11,093 nt of DNA from an uncultured Ellagibacter sp. (lineage in GTDB: Bacteria > Actinomycetota > Coriobacteriia > Coriobacteriales > Eggerthellaceae), in assembly GCF_934636505.1 (NCBI RefSeq), contig NZ_CAKUAL010000064.1:1-11093 (forward strand), in the 5' to 3' direction. The first letter of the stretch is position 1; each line of letters opens with the position of its first letter. Below are positions 11,066-11,093 of this stretch, piece by piece. Position numbers and translations under genes: made by a program. The notes under the pieces were generated by a model that worked only from the letters and a program-made list of their open reading frames with translations, was not told where the DNA came from and ran no database searches.

Positions 11066-11093
11066 CGCAGCTAGCAGGACGGGCGTGCAAACG

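Overview
The window (about 60% G+C by eye) looks like chromosomal DNA of a gut-type coriobacterium, probably Eggerthellaceae. The reasons are a molybdopterin oxidoreductase module, actinobacterial-looking extended -10 promoters, Gram-positive S-layer-homology (SLH) surface proteins, and high-GC codon use throughout. This assignment is inference, since no rRNA or species marker is present. All clear protein genes are on the + strand except one small membrane protein.

Region 1 (1-4031) is the most interesting part. It contains the C-terminus of a molybdopterin oxidoreductase large subunit and its iron-sulfur subunit, which carries three predicted [4Fe-4S] clusters and a C-terminal transthyretin/Cna-B-like domain. 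This arrangement resembles pyrogallol transhydroxylase and, more loosely, gut catechol dehydroxylases. Next come a 17-codon ORF with a perfect Shine-Dalgarno that overlaps the following start codon, and a divergent SLC13/DASS-type anion transporter. After a structured terminator region lies a regulator with an N-terminal LysR winged helix and a C-terminal LuxR/GerE helix-turn-helix. Together these read as a substrate import, reductive (or transhydroxylating) conversion and sensing module. The substrate cannot be named from the sequence.

Region 2 (4032-7360) is a cell-surface locus. It holds an orphan SLH repeat (probably a gene remnant), a structured upstream region with a TATAAT sitting inside a perfect dyad, and a secreted subtilisin-like protease. 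The protease has an I9 propeptide, a full catalytic set, three Ig-like repeats and three SLH repeats. A GC-rich hairpin follows it.

Region 3 (7361-8842) holds galU (UTP-glucose-1-phosphate uridylyltransferase), followed by 527 bases without a convincing gene. Those bases carry degenerate GC-rich repeats and a 216-bp element with near-perfect inverted ends (MITE-like).

Region 4 (8843-11093) holds a minus-strand VanZ-like small membrane protein whose upstream reading frame is interrupted by an amber codon. It also has an orphan promoter/terminator pair that could make a roughly 130-nt RNA, and rarA/mgsA, an AAA+ replication-recombination factor. The rarA gene appears to be transcribed leaderless and has an unusual low-complexity C-terminal tail.
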